Shown piece after piece: positions 1-7,108 of a stretch of 20,423 nucleotides of DNA; within the stretch, counting starts at the first letter, position 1, and each line of letters begins with the position of its first letter. The notes under the pieces were generated by a model. That model ran no database searches. It had not been told where the DNA came from and worked only from the letters and a program-made list of their open reading frames with translations. This stretch comes from a virus, in IMG/VR virus record IMGVR_UViG_3300007734_000437, positions 1-20,423 of that record, one strand, 5' to 3'. The translations under genes were made by a program, and so were the position numbers.

Positions 1-255
1 CTGCTGCTGCACAAAGTCATCGTACAGGCCGATGATCTGCGAATACGCCCGCAGTTCCCCCGTGGCGGCTAGCGTCATCCGCTCGTCCTTCACCACGGCA
101 TCAGCGCAAAGGTCGATCATCGTAGAGTGCTGCATCTCACGCAGCTCCTCCACAAAATCTTGGAACGCATCGTTACCAATCAGACGGAACATCGCCTGAC
201 GCAGCCGGCCAAACTTCTCGGCTGACGTCAGATTCGGGTCGCGGCGTTTCTTCAT
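1..255 (-). CDS. Hypothetical protein downstream of portal (partial, C-terminus beyond left edge)
   Basis: The frame opens at an ATG that overlaps the portal stop codon as ATGA and stays open for 85 codons to the left edge. The protein starts MKKRRDPNLTSAEKFGRLRQ. It is charged and appears largely helical, with an acidic helix around residues 30-40 (DAFQDFVEELREM). I see no signal peptide, membrane segment or known catalytic motif. The stop-start overlap implies translational coupling to the portal gene, so the product is probably made with the morphogenesis proteins. A small protein at this place in a phage could be a packaging or head accessory factor, but that is inferred from position only. 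I do not recognise the family. Confidence 0.75.
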   Translation of the reverse strand, partial: MKKRRDPNLTSAEKFGRLRQAMFRLIGNDAFQDFVEELREMQHSTMIDLCADAVVKDERMTLAATGELRAYSQIIGLYDDFVQQQ

Positions 256-2399
256 GTGCTAGTGGTGGCGGGCATCGGCCCAGGCATCTGCGCTCCGAGG
301 CGTCCAATGACAGCGTTCTGCTGCTGTTGTAGCTGGAACTGGTACTGCTTGGCTCTCGCCTCCAGACGCTCGCGGAACGGCTGATCCTGTTGAAACCTCT
401 GCTGAACATCGGGCTGTTGCAGGTATTGCTGAATGACTTGGAGGCCGATCTGCGGCGGGGTGCCGGGCTTGATGTTCTTCGGGATGCCCGCGAAGATCTG
501 CGCCAGATCCTGCTGCTCGTCCTGCACGATCTGCTGCTGGCCTTGCTGCGCGGGACGGATGATGCGCTCGGCAATGTTCGGGTCGATGGTGGACACGAAC
601 GCGGTGCAGAGAGCGGACCAGTCGATGACGCCTTCGCGGTCGAGGGACTGCGCGGCTTGGATGATCGCCGTCCACTTCTCGCTCATGCGCTTGAAGTCCG
701 GCGACTGCACATCCCACGCGAGATAGAAGTCGAACTCCTCGTTCACGTCGCCCTTGTTGAAGAGCTGGAAGTTCGGGTCTTTGACGCCCATCACGCGGAA
801 CGTGACCTGATCCATGCCGTACTGCTTGTAGAGCTTCCACACTTGGCGGAAGCTCTTGGCGAGGCAGCCGAGGAACTTATCGACCTCAAACTGGTTGTAG
901 ATCGGGTCAATGGCGGGATCGCCTTCGCGACTGGCAAAGCCGTTGTACTCCTTGAACGAAGCCTCAAGCAGTTGCTCGGACTTGTCCGTATTCATGTCCG
1001 GTATCGGACGGTCGGCGTAGTGGTACTCGTTCGGACGCCGCTCCGAGATCATCGCACCTGGACCCCAACGACCCGGCGGACGGCCCTGCGGGTAGCAGAT
1101 GGGCGGAAGGATGCCGAGGGAGGCGGCGTCGATACGGGAATCCTTGTGCGCCTTGATCTGATCCTGCCACGGCTTGCCCGGCTCGGGCAGACCACGGGAA
1201 TCATGGAGCTTGCGGCTCAAGTACTCGCGCCTGTACAAAACAAATGGATACTCACCGTGGGCGTAGCCGAGGAGGCCGGTCTTCGCGCAACCATCGTGGT
1301 TCTGGTCGGGCGGCAGCATTGGGTTGAACACCGTGCAGTAGATGCCAGGCGTGCCGTCCTCATCGGACAACCGCTGGTAGGCGTAGACGACACCGATGCG
1401 ATCCGTGAACCGCTGCTGCGTGTACACGAACGAACGGGAAATCGGCTGCATGTACTCGCTGGGAGACATGCTGATTAGCTTGCCACGCACCTTCTGGATC
1501 GCGGCTTCCACCCATTGCTCATCCCAGCCGTCAGTGTTGACCATCGCCCGCAGTTGCTCGGCGGTGAAGTACTCCACGCGATAGATGCCGGGCGCCCGCT
1601 CCAAATCCGTCGAGAACGACGGGATGAAAACGTGCTCGTCCAAGTTAAACGCACGGACGACGGGATAGGACCGCTCGGGACCGTCCATCGGGACGCTGGT
1701 TTCGCCCTTATCGCGCAGCTCGCGCAGCATACGAGCGGCCTTGTCCTTGGAGGCGCCGTACTGCTCTTGGAAAATCGCCTTCAGGTCATCCGCCGCGCTT
1801 TTGTCCTCAATCAGCGCGGTGATGTCGATGTTCGGGAACTGCTGCTGCAAGTCCTGCACGCGGACGTTGACCAAAACTTTTTCTCGACGTTTCTCCCAGA
1901 ACTGGCCCATGACGGCCACGCCCTTCTCGTTCATGTAGTTGGCGCACATCTCAATCTCGCGCTCAACCTCCGGAATCTGCGTCTGGATCAGCCAGCGCAT
2001 GAAGTTACTGACAAGCTGGCTACGAGCACCGTCCTCCGCGCCCACCGGCACAGCGGTCAGGTTCGCCCGCTTGAACGCCATGCACTCCATGGCGACTTTC
2101 TTGTTGATGATGTTATCGACAAGGAAGACACGGAGGTCGCTGGCGCCATCCCACGGCGTCGGGCTGGTCTTGCTGCCTTCGCGGGAGTGTTTCTTCCCGT
2201 CAGCGGACTGCCCGTTCCAGATCGCGTAGCGCGTCTCGTAGTTCAGCCGGCATTGATCGATGAACGGCTGGTTATCGCGCACGCAGTCCTCAAACGCCTT
2301 CTTGAGAAGGTTGAAATCCGGCCCCTTGTTCTCGGGCGGGGCTAGTTGCAGACCGGGATCAGGGGGAACGGAAGTGGCGTTGCCGTCGATGGAACTCAT
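252..2399 (-). CDS. Portal protein
   Basis: This protein of about 715 residues lies directly after the large terminase gene, the usual place for a portal. Portals form the dodecameric ring at the capsid vertex that the terminase docks on and DNA passes through. The length, the acidic helical N-terminal half and the glutamine-rich C-terminus (QQGQQQIVQDEQQ, then QYQFQLQQQQ) suit the large portals of podovirus-like phages; identification is by overall resemblance, not a catalytic motif. I chose the ATG at 2399 (MSSIDGNATSVPP). An in-frame TTG at 2429 would add ten residues and leave 20 bp after the terminase stop; neither start has a clear Shine-Dalgarno sequence. The end overlaps the next gene as ATGA. 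Long plus-strand frames across this gene are antisense shadows. Confidence 0.82.
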   Translation of the reverse strand: MSSIDGNATSVPPDPGLQLAPPENKGPDFNLLKKAFEDCVRDNQPFIDQCRLNYETRYAIWNGQSADGKKHSREGSKTSPTPWDGASDLRVFLVDNIINKKVAMECMAFKRANLTAVPVGAEDGARSQLVSNFMRWLIQTQIPEVEREIEMCANYMNEKGVAVMGQFWEKRREKVLVNVRVQDLQQQFPNIDITALIEDKSAADDLKAIFQEQYGASKDKAARMLRELRDKGETSVPMDGPERSYPVVRAFNLDEHVFIPSFSTDLERAPGIYRVEYFTAEQLRAMVNTDGWDEQWVEAAIQKVRGKLISMSPSEYMQPISRSFVYTQQRFTDRIGVVYAYQRLSDEDGTPGIYCTVFNPMLPPDQNHDGCAKTGLLGYAHGEYPFVLYRREYLSRKLHDSRGLPEPGKPWQDQIKAHKDSRIDAASLGILPPICYPQGRPPGRWGPGAMISERRPNEYHYADRPIPDMNTDKSEQLLEASFKEYNGFASREGDPAIDPIYNQFEVDKFLGCLAKSFRQVWKLYKQYGMDQVTFRVMGVKDPNFQLFNKGDVNEEFDFYLAWDVQSPDFKRMSEKWTAIIQAAQSLDREGVIDWSALCTAFVSTIDPNIAERIIRPAQQGQQQIVQDEQQDLAQIFAGIPKNIKPGTPPQIGLQVIQQYLQQPDVQQRFQQDQPFRERLEARAKQYQFQLQQQQNAVIGRLGAQMPGPMPATTST

Positions 2400-2449
2400 G
2401 GGCTTGATGAACGCACCTAATGGGCGCAATCACAAAGACGCGCAAGCAA

Positions 2450-4981
2450 TCAATAACTCCAAGTCTTGTCCTGTACCTGTTCGGCGGCGTGCGGGTCCAC
2501 AAACTCGCAGTTTGATACGCAAAGGTAACGCAGACAGTCGATTGGGTCTTTGGTGGCCTCGTCCTTGCCGCCTTTGGCCGTGTACTCCTGCATGGAGTAA
2601 ATCAGGTTCTGGCAGCGGTCGCTGATGTACAGCTTCGGGGCGTTTAACGCCGACAGGGGCCGCTTTTCGTCATAGGACAGCAGCCCGTTGATGAGTTGGA
2701 TGCCGTTTTCAATCTCCACGCCAGGTGCGGGGTGGAAGATCATGCCGGCCTCATCCAACTCGCTTATGATGGTGGTGGCGCCTTCTTGGGACTGCTTTTC
2801 CGCCGCACCGAGACGCGGGTCGATGAACCGCTCGAAGATCGCTTCCCCTTCTTCGCAGTGCTTGATGAGTTCGACGTAATCGACGATGCCTTTCTTGCTG
2901 CCTTTTTGGGCGGGACCGGGCTTTCCTTCGGGTCCGGCTCCGGGCAAGGCCCAATCGTCGTAGTCGGGCCACTCTCGGTAGACCCACCATGTACCGGCGG
3001 CGTCGATGGCGACCCAGAGCATGAACCAGTTTTTTGATCCTGCCGGGTCCAGTGCCATGTAACGTGTGACGTTGTAGTCCACGTTGTTTGTCCACGGCAT
3101 CTTTTCGTGAGGTATGACATTAACGTCCTTATTAAAGCCAGGAAAGACGCTAGTGATGCTTTTGGTGGGTACGCCATATGCACGGGCCAACACTTCGTCC
3201 TTTGGACGCCCTAGCAACTTGTTTCGGAAGTCGGAGGTGTCGATGAAAGCGTTATCCTCGGTCCAGAAATAGTAGATAACAGTGCCCGGTCGGGAAAGGG
3301 ACTCTTGGACGACTGGTAGCTCTCGACCCACCAGCGGGGCAAATCGCTTTTCAATAATACGAGTCTTCCCGAGGATGTCCTGAACCAGAGGTGTCCAGCC
3401 TGTGAGAGTAGTAAACGTGAGGATGATGCGTCCATGGTAGTCGGTCGTGCGGTATTGGAGCGTCTCAAACATCTTCTGCGGACACTCTTCGTCGCACCAG
3501 ATCAAGTGAGCGCGGTAACCTTCGGCTACCTGTGCGTCAGCTTGGTAACTGCGGTAGTTACTAAACTTAATACTGCCACCACGACGGAAACCATTAACAG
3601 GAGGCAGGATACAGATGTTATCAGTAAAACCATTCTTCTGGGAGTACTGGACACTGTGGTTTAAGCCCTTCTTGGTCGGTAGATTGCGGATGCCCTGCGG
3701 GAGAGCATCCCAGACCATGCGCTGCTGGTCTTCGATGCTCCGGTCCTCATTGACGTGGTAGGCACGGACCTCTGCGCCTGGGATCGTACCCGCCGCCCAC
3801 ACGCAAAGACGGCTGGCGATCATGGATTTCGAGGAGTTGTGGTGAATTACCCCTGCTACCTCGTAGTTACCATAGGAGGGAACAGTTATATCCCACTTGA
3901 CTTCTATTCCCGCTGACCTAATACCAGTGACATATGCCACGCCATAATGCGATTGAGTATCCTGTTCAGAAGATTCGCGATTGGATTGCTGAAGGCCAGA
4001 CACAGCAACAGATCGCTTCACACCTTCAGCAAACGCTGGATGGTCGCATAACGCCAAAATTGGTTTACAAGGTTTGCAAGAAGCATGGCATTCAATGCCA
4101 GCGAACAGGTCCACGTGCCGGCGAAGGTCATCCAGAGTGGCAAGGCGGTAGAATCTTTTCCAGACTGGGATACGTGAAAGTATTCTGCCCAGAACACCCA
4201 ACTTGCGTTGCTGTAAATCAAAAGCGAGCTGCGCGAGCCAACGGCGGGTATTTTCGGAAGCAGAAGTACGTATGGGAACACCGCCTCGTAATGGAGAAGC
4301 ATCTAGGCAGATTCCTTCAGCCTCGTGAAGTAGTTCATCACATAAATGGCAATCGCAGCGACAATCGGCTGGAGAACCTGATCGTGTTTGGCTCAAACGC
4401 AGAGCATCTCCGAGTCGATCTTGCTGGCCGTTGTCCAAAATGGAGCGAGGATGGAAGAGCGCGGACCCTAGCCGCAGTTCTTCAACGGAGCGCCAAGTAC
4501 CGTCTGCCAAAAGCACGCGATGCTCAAGAGAAGCGACAAATCGTTGACCGGTTGAAAGCCAAACTTCCCGCATCGCACCAGGAGGCTTTTGAAACGGCTC
4601 TTCAGCCTCTGCTATGATGCGAGTGCCGCCATCCCACGCATAAACGTGGTGCTTGCCTTTGATGCTGTCGATTCGGCGACTGACGTTAAGCACCGGATCG
4701 TACACCAACGTATCGCCACGCAAGCAGCGGTTGCCTCCGAGGATGACGTGGTTGGTGTACTTGCCCCAGTTGCCCATCACCGTCTGCCACGAAGGCAGAA
4801 TCCAACCGGCACCAACGGGATTTTGCAGCGCCTCTTGATTCCGCTGCTCCCGAAACGCGAGGTAGTTCGCCAGCTTGTCGTGCGGCCAGCTCAACAGCTC
4901 ACCATCCGGCGGGTTCTCCACCCACGGGATGCCAAAATCGGGCTTAAAGTCATCGGCAAAGTAAACGTCACCGAGCGGCAT
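2450..4981 (-). CDS. terL: Terminase large subunit interrupted by an intein
   Basis: This is the ATPase-nuclease that drives DNA into the prohead. The precursor is 843 residues; removing the predicted intein (residues 86-382) leaves 546, a normal TerL size. The intein falls inside the Walker A loop, which reads GGNR, then the intein, then SSKS. That rejoins to GGNRSSKS, a deviant P-loop familiar in phage terminases. Further along are a Walker B-like LIWCDEE (493-499), a coupling segment LTFTTLTG (521-528) and nuclease acidic residues at D645 (ALDPAG), D721 (FIDPR) and D812/D815 (KDPIDCLRY). The ATP site is split, so enzyme activity should depend on splicing. The start overlaps the upstream small gene by 14 bp. 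The central intein segment is also the antisense of an HNH gene. Confidence 0.9.
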   Translation of the reverse strand: MPLGDVYFADDFKPDFGIPWVENPPDGELLSWPHDKLANYLAFREQRNQEALQNPVGAGWILPSWQTVMGNWGKYTNHVILGGNRCLRGDTLVYDPVLNVSRRIDSIKGKHHVYAWDGGTRIIAEAEEPFQKPPGAMREVWLSTGQRFVASLEHRVLLADGTWRSVEELRLGSALFHPRSILDNGQQDRLGDALRLSQTRSGSPADCRCDCHLCDELLHEAEGICLDASPLRGGVPIRTSASENTRRWLAQLAFDLQQRKLGVLGRILSRIPVWKRFYRLATLDDLRRHVDLFAGIECHASCKPCKPILALCDHPAFAEGVKRSVAVSGLQQSNRESSEQDTQSHYGVAYVTGIRSAGIEVKWDITVPSYGNYEVAGVIHHNSSKSMIASRLCVWAAGTIPGAEVRAYHVNEDRSIEDQQRMVWDALPQGIRNLPTKKGLNHSVQYSQKNGFTDNICILPPVNGFRRGGSIKFSNYRSYQADAQVAEGYRAHLIWCDEECPQKMFETLQYRTTDYHGRIILTFTTLTGWTPLVQDILGKTRIIEKRFAPLVGRELPVVQESLSRPGTVIYYFWTEDNAFIDTSDFRNKLLGRPKDEVLARAYGVPTKSITSVFPGFNKDVNVIPHEKMPWTNNVDYNVTRYMALDPAGSKNWFMLWVAIDAAGTWWVYREWPDYDDWALPGAGPEGKPGPAQKGSKKGIVDYVELIKHCEEGEAIFERFIDPRLGAAEKQSQEGATTIISELDEAGMIFHPAPGVEIENGIQLINGLLSYDEKRPLSALNAPKLYISDRCQNLIYSMQEYTAKGGKDEATKDPIDCLRYLCVSNCEFVDPHAAEQVQDKTWSY
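3897..3924 (+). promoter_or_regulatory. Possible promoter for the antisense HNH gene
   Basis: TTGACT (3897-3902) is followed after 16 bp by TAATAC (3919-3924), 9 bp before the HNH start codon at 3934. The -35 matches the sigma-70 consensus at 5 of 6 positions; the -10 matches at only 3 of 6. Transcription would begin almost at the ATG, giving a leaderless or nearly leaderless mRNA, which fits the lack of a Shine-Dalgarno sequence. No plus-strand gene upstream in the window could supply read-through, so a local promoter is needed. Weakly supported. Confidence 0.3.
3934..4617 (+). CDS. HNH endonuclease encoded antisense within the terminase intein
   Basis: The 227-residue protein has an HTH-like N-terminus (KIRDWIAEGQTQQQIASHL, 13-31) and an HNH core at about 113-160. 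The key segments are VWEHRLVMEKHLGR, VVHHINGNRSDNRLENL (His135-His136, Asn138, Asn148) and a downstream H158. Phage homing endonucleases of this family cut DNA near intron, intein or intergenic insertion sites. The whole gene lies on the strand opposite the intein, 36 intein codons from its start and 32 from its end. Its C-terminal 45 or so residues are complementary to intein block B. Upstream is a TTGACT/TAATAC pair that would give an almost leaderless transcript. A clear HNH signature makes a chance antisense ORF very unlikely. The homing role is inferred from location. Confidence 0.87.
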   Translation: MPRHNAIEYPVQKIRDWIAEGQTQQQIASHLQQTLDGRITPKLVYKVCKKHGIQCQRTGPRAGEGHPEWQGGRIFSRLGYVKVFCPEHPTCVAVNQKRAARANGGYFRKQKYVWEHRLVMEKHLGRFLQPREVVHHINGNRSDNRLENLIVFGSNAEHLRVDLAGRCPKWSEDGRARTLAAVLQRSAKYRLPKARDAQEKRQIVDRLKAKLPASHQEAFETALQPLL

Positions 4982-5174
4982 GGCGTTTTTTCATGTGGAC
5001 GGTGTAGGTGAGGCGGCTGGATTCGATCTGCGCCCACGGAATCATCCCTTGGCCGTCGATGTTCAGCCCTTCCGGCTCGGCGTAGATGCTCAAACGGGCG
5101 TATTCGCGTGCGCCCTCCACGTCCGGCTCAATCAGCCATTCGTCCACTGCTCGTTTTGTGACCATGACGCACAT
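4968..5174 (-). CDS. Small hypothetical protein upstream of terminase
   Basis: This 68-residue frame (MCVMVTKRAVDEWLIEPDVE...) ends 14 bp inside the start of the terminase gene, so the two are probably co-translated. The protein is mixed charged with the segment EGAREYARLSIYAEPEGLNI and a basic tail, MKKRHAAR. I do not recognise a family. A gene directly before TerL is sometimes the small terminase subunit, but this one is short for that and shows no clear HTH. A second in-frame ATG at 5165 is possible. It is preferred to the plus-strand frame over the same DNA because it lies in the terminase operon and has a plausible amino acid composition. Confidence 0.55.
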   Translation of the reverse strand: MCVMVTKRAVDEWLIEPDVEGAREYARLSIYAEPEGLNIDGQGMIPWAQIESSRLTYTVHMKKRHAAR

Positions 5175-5302
5175 CTGACAGTCATCTTACAGTCAGACAA
5201 TCCGCTTAACGTCTGATTGATGAGGTATTAGGTCGCCTAATAACCGATACAGCAGACGGGTTTGGTATTTCATGCGATGCAACTCTGGTTTTTGTACCTC
5301 TC
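5175..5302. promoter_or_regulatory. Divergent intergenic region with palindrome and repeats
   Basis: This 128-bp gap separates the minus-strand terminase operon from the plus-strand glycosyltransferase operon, so it should hold promoters for both. It contains a near-perfect palindrome at 5226-5242 (TATTAGG, TCG spacer, CCTAATA). It also has two direct copies of ACAGTCA (5178-5184 and 5189-5195), and the inverted pair TCAGAC (5193-5198) / GTCTGA (5211-5216). These resemble operator sites, but no regulator can be assigned and no strong -35/-10 pair is obvious. Confidence 0.45.
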
Positions 5303-6175
5303 ATGGCCCAAAAACGCATCCTCATCGGCACACCACTCAAGGGAGACATCCCGAAGTCCTATTTCCGCACCAGCCTGCAAATGGCTACGGCGGAGATTCC
5401 TGACGTTAAGCTGGATTGGATCTTGTTGGACGGTCCTGCCGTGCAGATTGCCCGCAATGAGATCGCCCATTACGCGGTCGAGCAGAAGTTCGACGAGCTG
5501 ATTTTCTGGGACAAAGACGTGCTGGCGATGCGGAATGGTGAGGACATGACTGCTGCTGCCCTTATGCGGTTGATCGGCCATGACCGTGACATCGTGACGG
5601 CGGTCTATTCGTCGCGTTCGCTGGAAACGCATTGGCACGTCCACCCCATCAAGGGCGAGGAGCCGGATGAGAGCGGATTGCAGCGGGTGGAGCGGGCCAG
5701 CATTGGCTTCTGCAAAATCAAGGTGCCAGTCTTCAAAAAGATCGCTTGGTCGAACATTGACCGGGCGGCAATGCTGGTCGATCCCAACAAGGCACCCAAG
5801 CTGGTGCCGGAGCTGTTCCCAATGGAGCTACGGGGCCGCAACACGCCCCTGTACCGCTTGCAGCAGATCTGGGCCGCGCTGTCGGAGGTAAAGAACGATG
5901 AGGCGCTACGCGCACGCATCGAACGGGAACTGACGATCCGTTACGACGAACCAAACTCCTACATCTCGGAGGACTTTGGCTTCTGCGACCTAGCTAGGGC
6001 GGCGGGCTACGACATCTGGATGGATACGCTCATGGTGCTGGGCCACCAAGCCTCCGTCGTGGTGCCAATCGAAAGCGGCAAGCTCTTGGAGATGTTGTCC
6101 GAGCCGTGGCGCAAAGAAGAACTGGCGATCATCAAGCAGCAGATGCTAGAGGCGCAGGCCGCGAAGAAGAAATGA
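5303..6175 (+). CDS. GT-A-fold glycosyltransferase-like protein
   Basis: The 290-residue protein has the layout of phage nucleotide-sugar transferases: a beta-strand start (KRILIGTPLKGDI), a VQIARNEIAHYAVEQKFDELIFWDKDV stretch in two adjoining pieces (47-73) with the DxD-type metal/nucleotide motif D70-K-D72, then TAVYSSRS. A late SEDFGFCDLARAAGYDIWMD segment is typical of the acceptor-side acid region of this fold. Related phage proteins are thought to modify DNA bases, virion proteins or host surface sugars; the substrate cannot be told here. It starts a chain of small plus-strand genes and overlaps the next one as ATGA. The ATG at 5303 lacks a Shine-Dalgarno sequence. The lysine-rich C-terminus (AQAAKKK) is normal for a soluble protein. 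Confidence 0.72.
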   Translation: MAQKRILIGTPLKGDIPKSYFRTSLQMATAEIPDVKLDWILLDGPAVQIARNEIAHYAVEQKFDELIFWDKDVLAMRNGEDMTAAALMRLIGHDRDIVTAVYSSRSLETHWHVHPIKGEEPDESGLQRVERASIGFCKIKVPVFKKIAWSNIDRAAMLVDPNKAPKLVPELFPMELRGRNTPLYRLQQIWAALSEVKNDEALRARIERELTIRYDEPNSYISEDFGFCDLARAAGYDIWMDTLMVLGHQASVVVPIESGKLLEMLSEPWRKEELAIIKQQMLEAQAAKKK

Positions 6176-6306
6176 CCTTCATCAAGTTCCCGTGCGGCGA
6201 TCTGGAGCCTGTAACCGTCATCAAGTACGAGGGTGACCAAGTATGCGTGAAGATGGAGTTCGGCCTGTTCTGGACAGACAGAGATCGCGTGTGGATGTGT
6301 CCGTGA
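6172..6306 (+). CDS. Small hypothetical protein (44 aa)
   Basis: The start ATG overlaps the glycosyltransferase stop codon (ATGA), and the stop overlaps the next start (GTGA), so it is embedded in a coupled operon. The 44-residue product begins MTFIKFPCGDLEPVTVIKYE and ends FWTDRDRVWMCP. It looks like a short beta-rich domain with two cysteines; no transmembrane segment. I do not recognise it. The tight coupling on both sides is the main evidence that it is a gene. Confidence 0.6.
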   Translation: MTFIKFPCGDLEPVTVIKYEGDQVCVKMEFGLFWTDRDRVWMCP

Positions 6307-6464
6307 CCAAGGGCCGACGCACAAATACGTTTGATGCGGACCGCAGGGGTGCGCTGGTGCGTCACCTCTACTTCCAGCTAGGAAGAAAGGAGCGGGAGAT
6401 TGCTTCCGAGCTAGGCATCAGTTGCAGCACCGTGAACTACTACAAGAACAGACAGAAGCGATGA
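6303..6464 (+). CDS. Small HTH DNA-binding protein (GTG start)
   Basis: The GTG at 6303 overlaps the previous stop (GTGA) and gives a 53-residue protein. A helix-turn-helix covers about residues 29-48 (KEREIASELGISCSTVNYYK), preceded by a basic arm, TKGRRTN. This resembles the DNA-binding part of homeodomain-like or sigma region 4-like proteins. It is too short for an effector domain, so it probably acts as a small transcription regulator, a role inferred from the fold. Upstream in-frame ATG at 6243 would overlap the preceding gene by more than 60 bp and is less likely. The stop overlaps the next start as ATGA. Confidence 0.62.
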   Translation: MTKGRRTNTFDADRRGALVRHLYFQLGRKEREIASELGISCSTVNYYKNRQKR

Positions 6465-6661
6465 ATGCGTCGATGAAGGTAATGACACCGGAGCAGAAGT
6501 GGCACGCGGGCCGCCAGGCCGATGCGTTCTTCGGGCTACTCGACCAGTACAACCAGCTCCTTGAGGAGCACAACAAACTAAAGGAAGAACATGTGCGCGT
6601 TTGCAACAGTCCACAACGTGGAAAGCCCGCAGGAGTGGTGGAATCGGCAGCTAAAGCTTAA
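6461..6661 (+). CDS. Small coiled-coil hypothetical protein
   Basis: Starting at the ATG that overlaps the HTH gene's stop (ATGA), the product is 66 residues. The middle, GLLDQYNQLLEEHNKLKEEH, is a heptad-like helix likely to form a coiled coil. No catalytic motif is visible. An earlier in-frame ATG at 6422 exists, but the coupled start is more natural. Its last 71 bp are shared, in another frame, with the next gene, which is unusual even in this compact operon. No function can be given. Confidence 0.6.
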   Translation: MNASMKVMTPEQKWHAGRQADAFFGLLDQYNQLLEEHNKLKEEHVRVCNSPQRGKPAGVVESAAKA

Positions 6662-6890
6662 ACTGGCTGAAGCCAAGACCGAGCAAGAGCAGATCGCTGC
6701 GCTACACGCGCATATCGACGAATTGACCAAGTACCTAGACCGTCAGGATCAAGATCACTTCCGCATCGTCAACTTGATGTCCAAAAAGGAACTGGACGCC
6801 TACGACATGATTGCGGCCAAGCTAAAGCCGCACGCCAGCAACATGAAATGGTTGGCGGAGATCCGCGAGTGGCGGAAGAACAACCCATGA
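6591..6890 (+). CDS. Hypothetical helical protein (99 aa)
   Basis: The ATG at 6591 has AAGGAAG immediately upstream at a usable distance, supporting this start despite a 71-bp overlap with the previous gene. The protein is helical and charged (KLKLAEAKTEQEQIAALHAH, then DELTKYLDRQDQDHFRIV) and ends WLAEIREWRKNNP. It looks like a coiled-coil protein. An alternative GTG at 6618 would still overlap. The stop overlaps the next ATG (ATGA). Unknown function; no recognised domain. Confidence 0.66.
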   Translation: MCAFATVHNVESPQEWWNRQLKLKLAEAKTEQEQIAALHAHIDELTKYLDRQDQDHFRIVNLMSKKELDAYDMIAAKLKPHASNMKWLAEIREWRKNNP

Positions 6891-7108
6891 GCGACACACC
6901 AAGAACGGACGCAGCGGTAAGCCAAATCCTGCAAACCAGCCAGCATGAGCGGGTGAAGGCGGACTTTGCCCGTGAGCTGGAGCGGGAGATTGCTTATCTT
7001 TCAGCGTACAATGCTTCGCTGCTTTGGCTGAAAGATCAGAAAAAACTTCAAACAACGGTAACCGATGATAATGTCACCCAGCCGTTGAAGCAATGGAAGG
7101 CTTCTTAA
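6887..7108 (+). CDS. Small phage protein of the MSDTPRTDA type
   Basis: The 73-residue product begins MSDTPRTDAAVSQILQTSQH and contains FARELEREIAYLSA. This opening, followed by an ARELERE helix, recurs in many phage and prophage hypothetical proteins, usually in early operons among other short genes; its function is unknown to me. The start is ATGA-coupled to the preceding gene. Its last 35 bp overlap tail to tail with the convergent minus-strand gene ending at 7074, so the two transcripts are complementary there. It is the last gene of this plus-strand run. Confidence 0.68.
   Translation: MSDTPRTDAAVSQILQTSQHERVKADFARELEREIAYLSAYNASLLWLKDQKKLQTTVTDDNVTQPLKQWKAS

Larger units (their letters stand above)
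3836..4726 (-). mobile_element. Intein in the terminase P-loop, with an antisense HNH gene inside
   Basis: The 297-residue intein begins at Cys86 of the precursor (CLRGDTLVYDP, block A) and ends VIHHN before Ser383 (block G and the +1 residue). Block B is GQRFVASLEHRVLLADG with its histidine at 154. Block F is VKWDITVPSYGNYEVAG. These are the residues expected of a class 1 intein using Cys1, the block B His, terminal His-Asn and Ser+1. The sense frame has no LAGLIDADG or HNH endonuclease. Residues 122-350 are instead encoded on the complement of the HNH gene at 3934-4617 and look like antisense translation (Cys/Arg-rich, such as DCRCDCHLCDELLHE). The recognisable splicing part is about 120 residues, a mini-intein. 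Insertion in a P-loop is a common intein strategy. Splicing itself is inferred. Confidence 0.88.

Noticed and set aside
390-1478. A 362-codon plus-strand open frame antisense to the portal gene
   Set aside because: Its sequence is rich in Leu, Val, Arg and Asp repeats typical of GC-rich antisense translation, it has no recognisable domain, and the minus strand carries a convincing portal protein.
1515-2345. A 276-codon plus-strand open frame antisense to the portal gene
   Set aside because: Same reason: Leu/Val/His/Arg-rich shadow of the portal N-terminal half, with no promoter or domain.
2400-2429. TTG start that would extend the portal by ten residues
   Set aside because: No Shine-Dalgarno sequence, and an ATG lies 30 bp downstream; kept as an alternative only.
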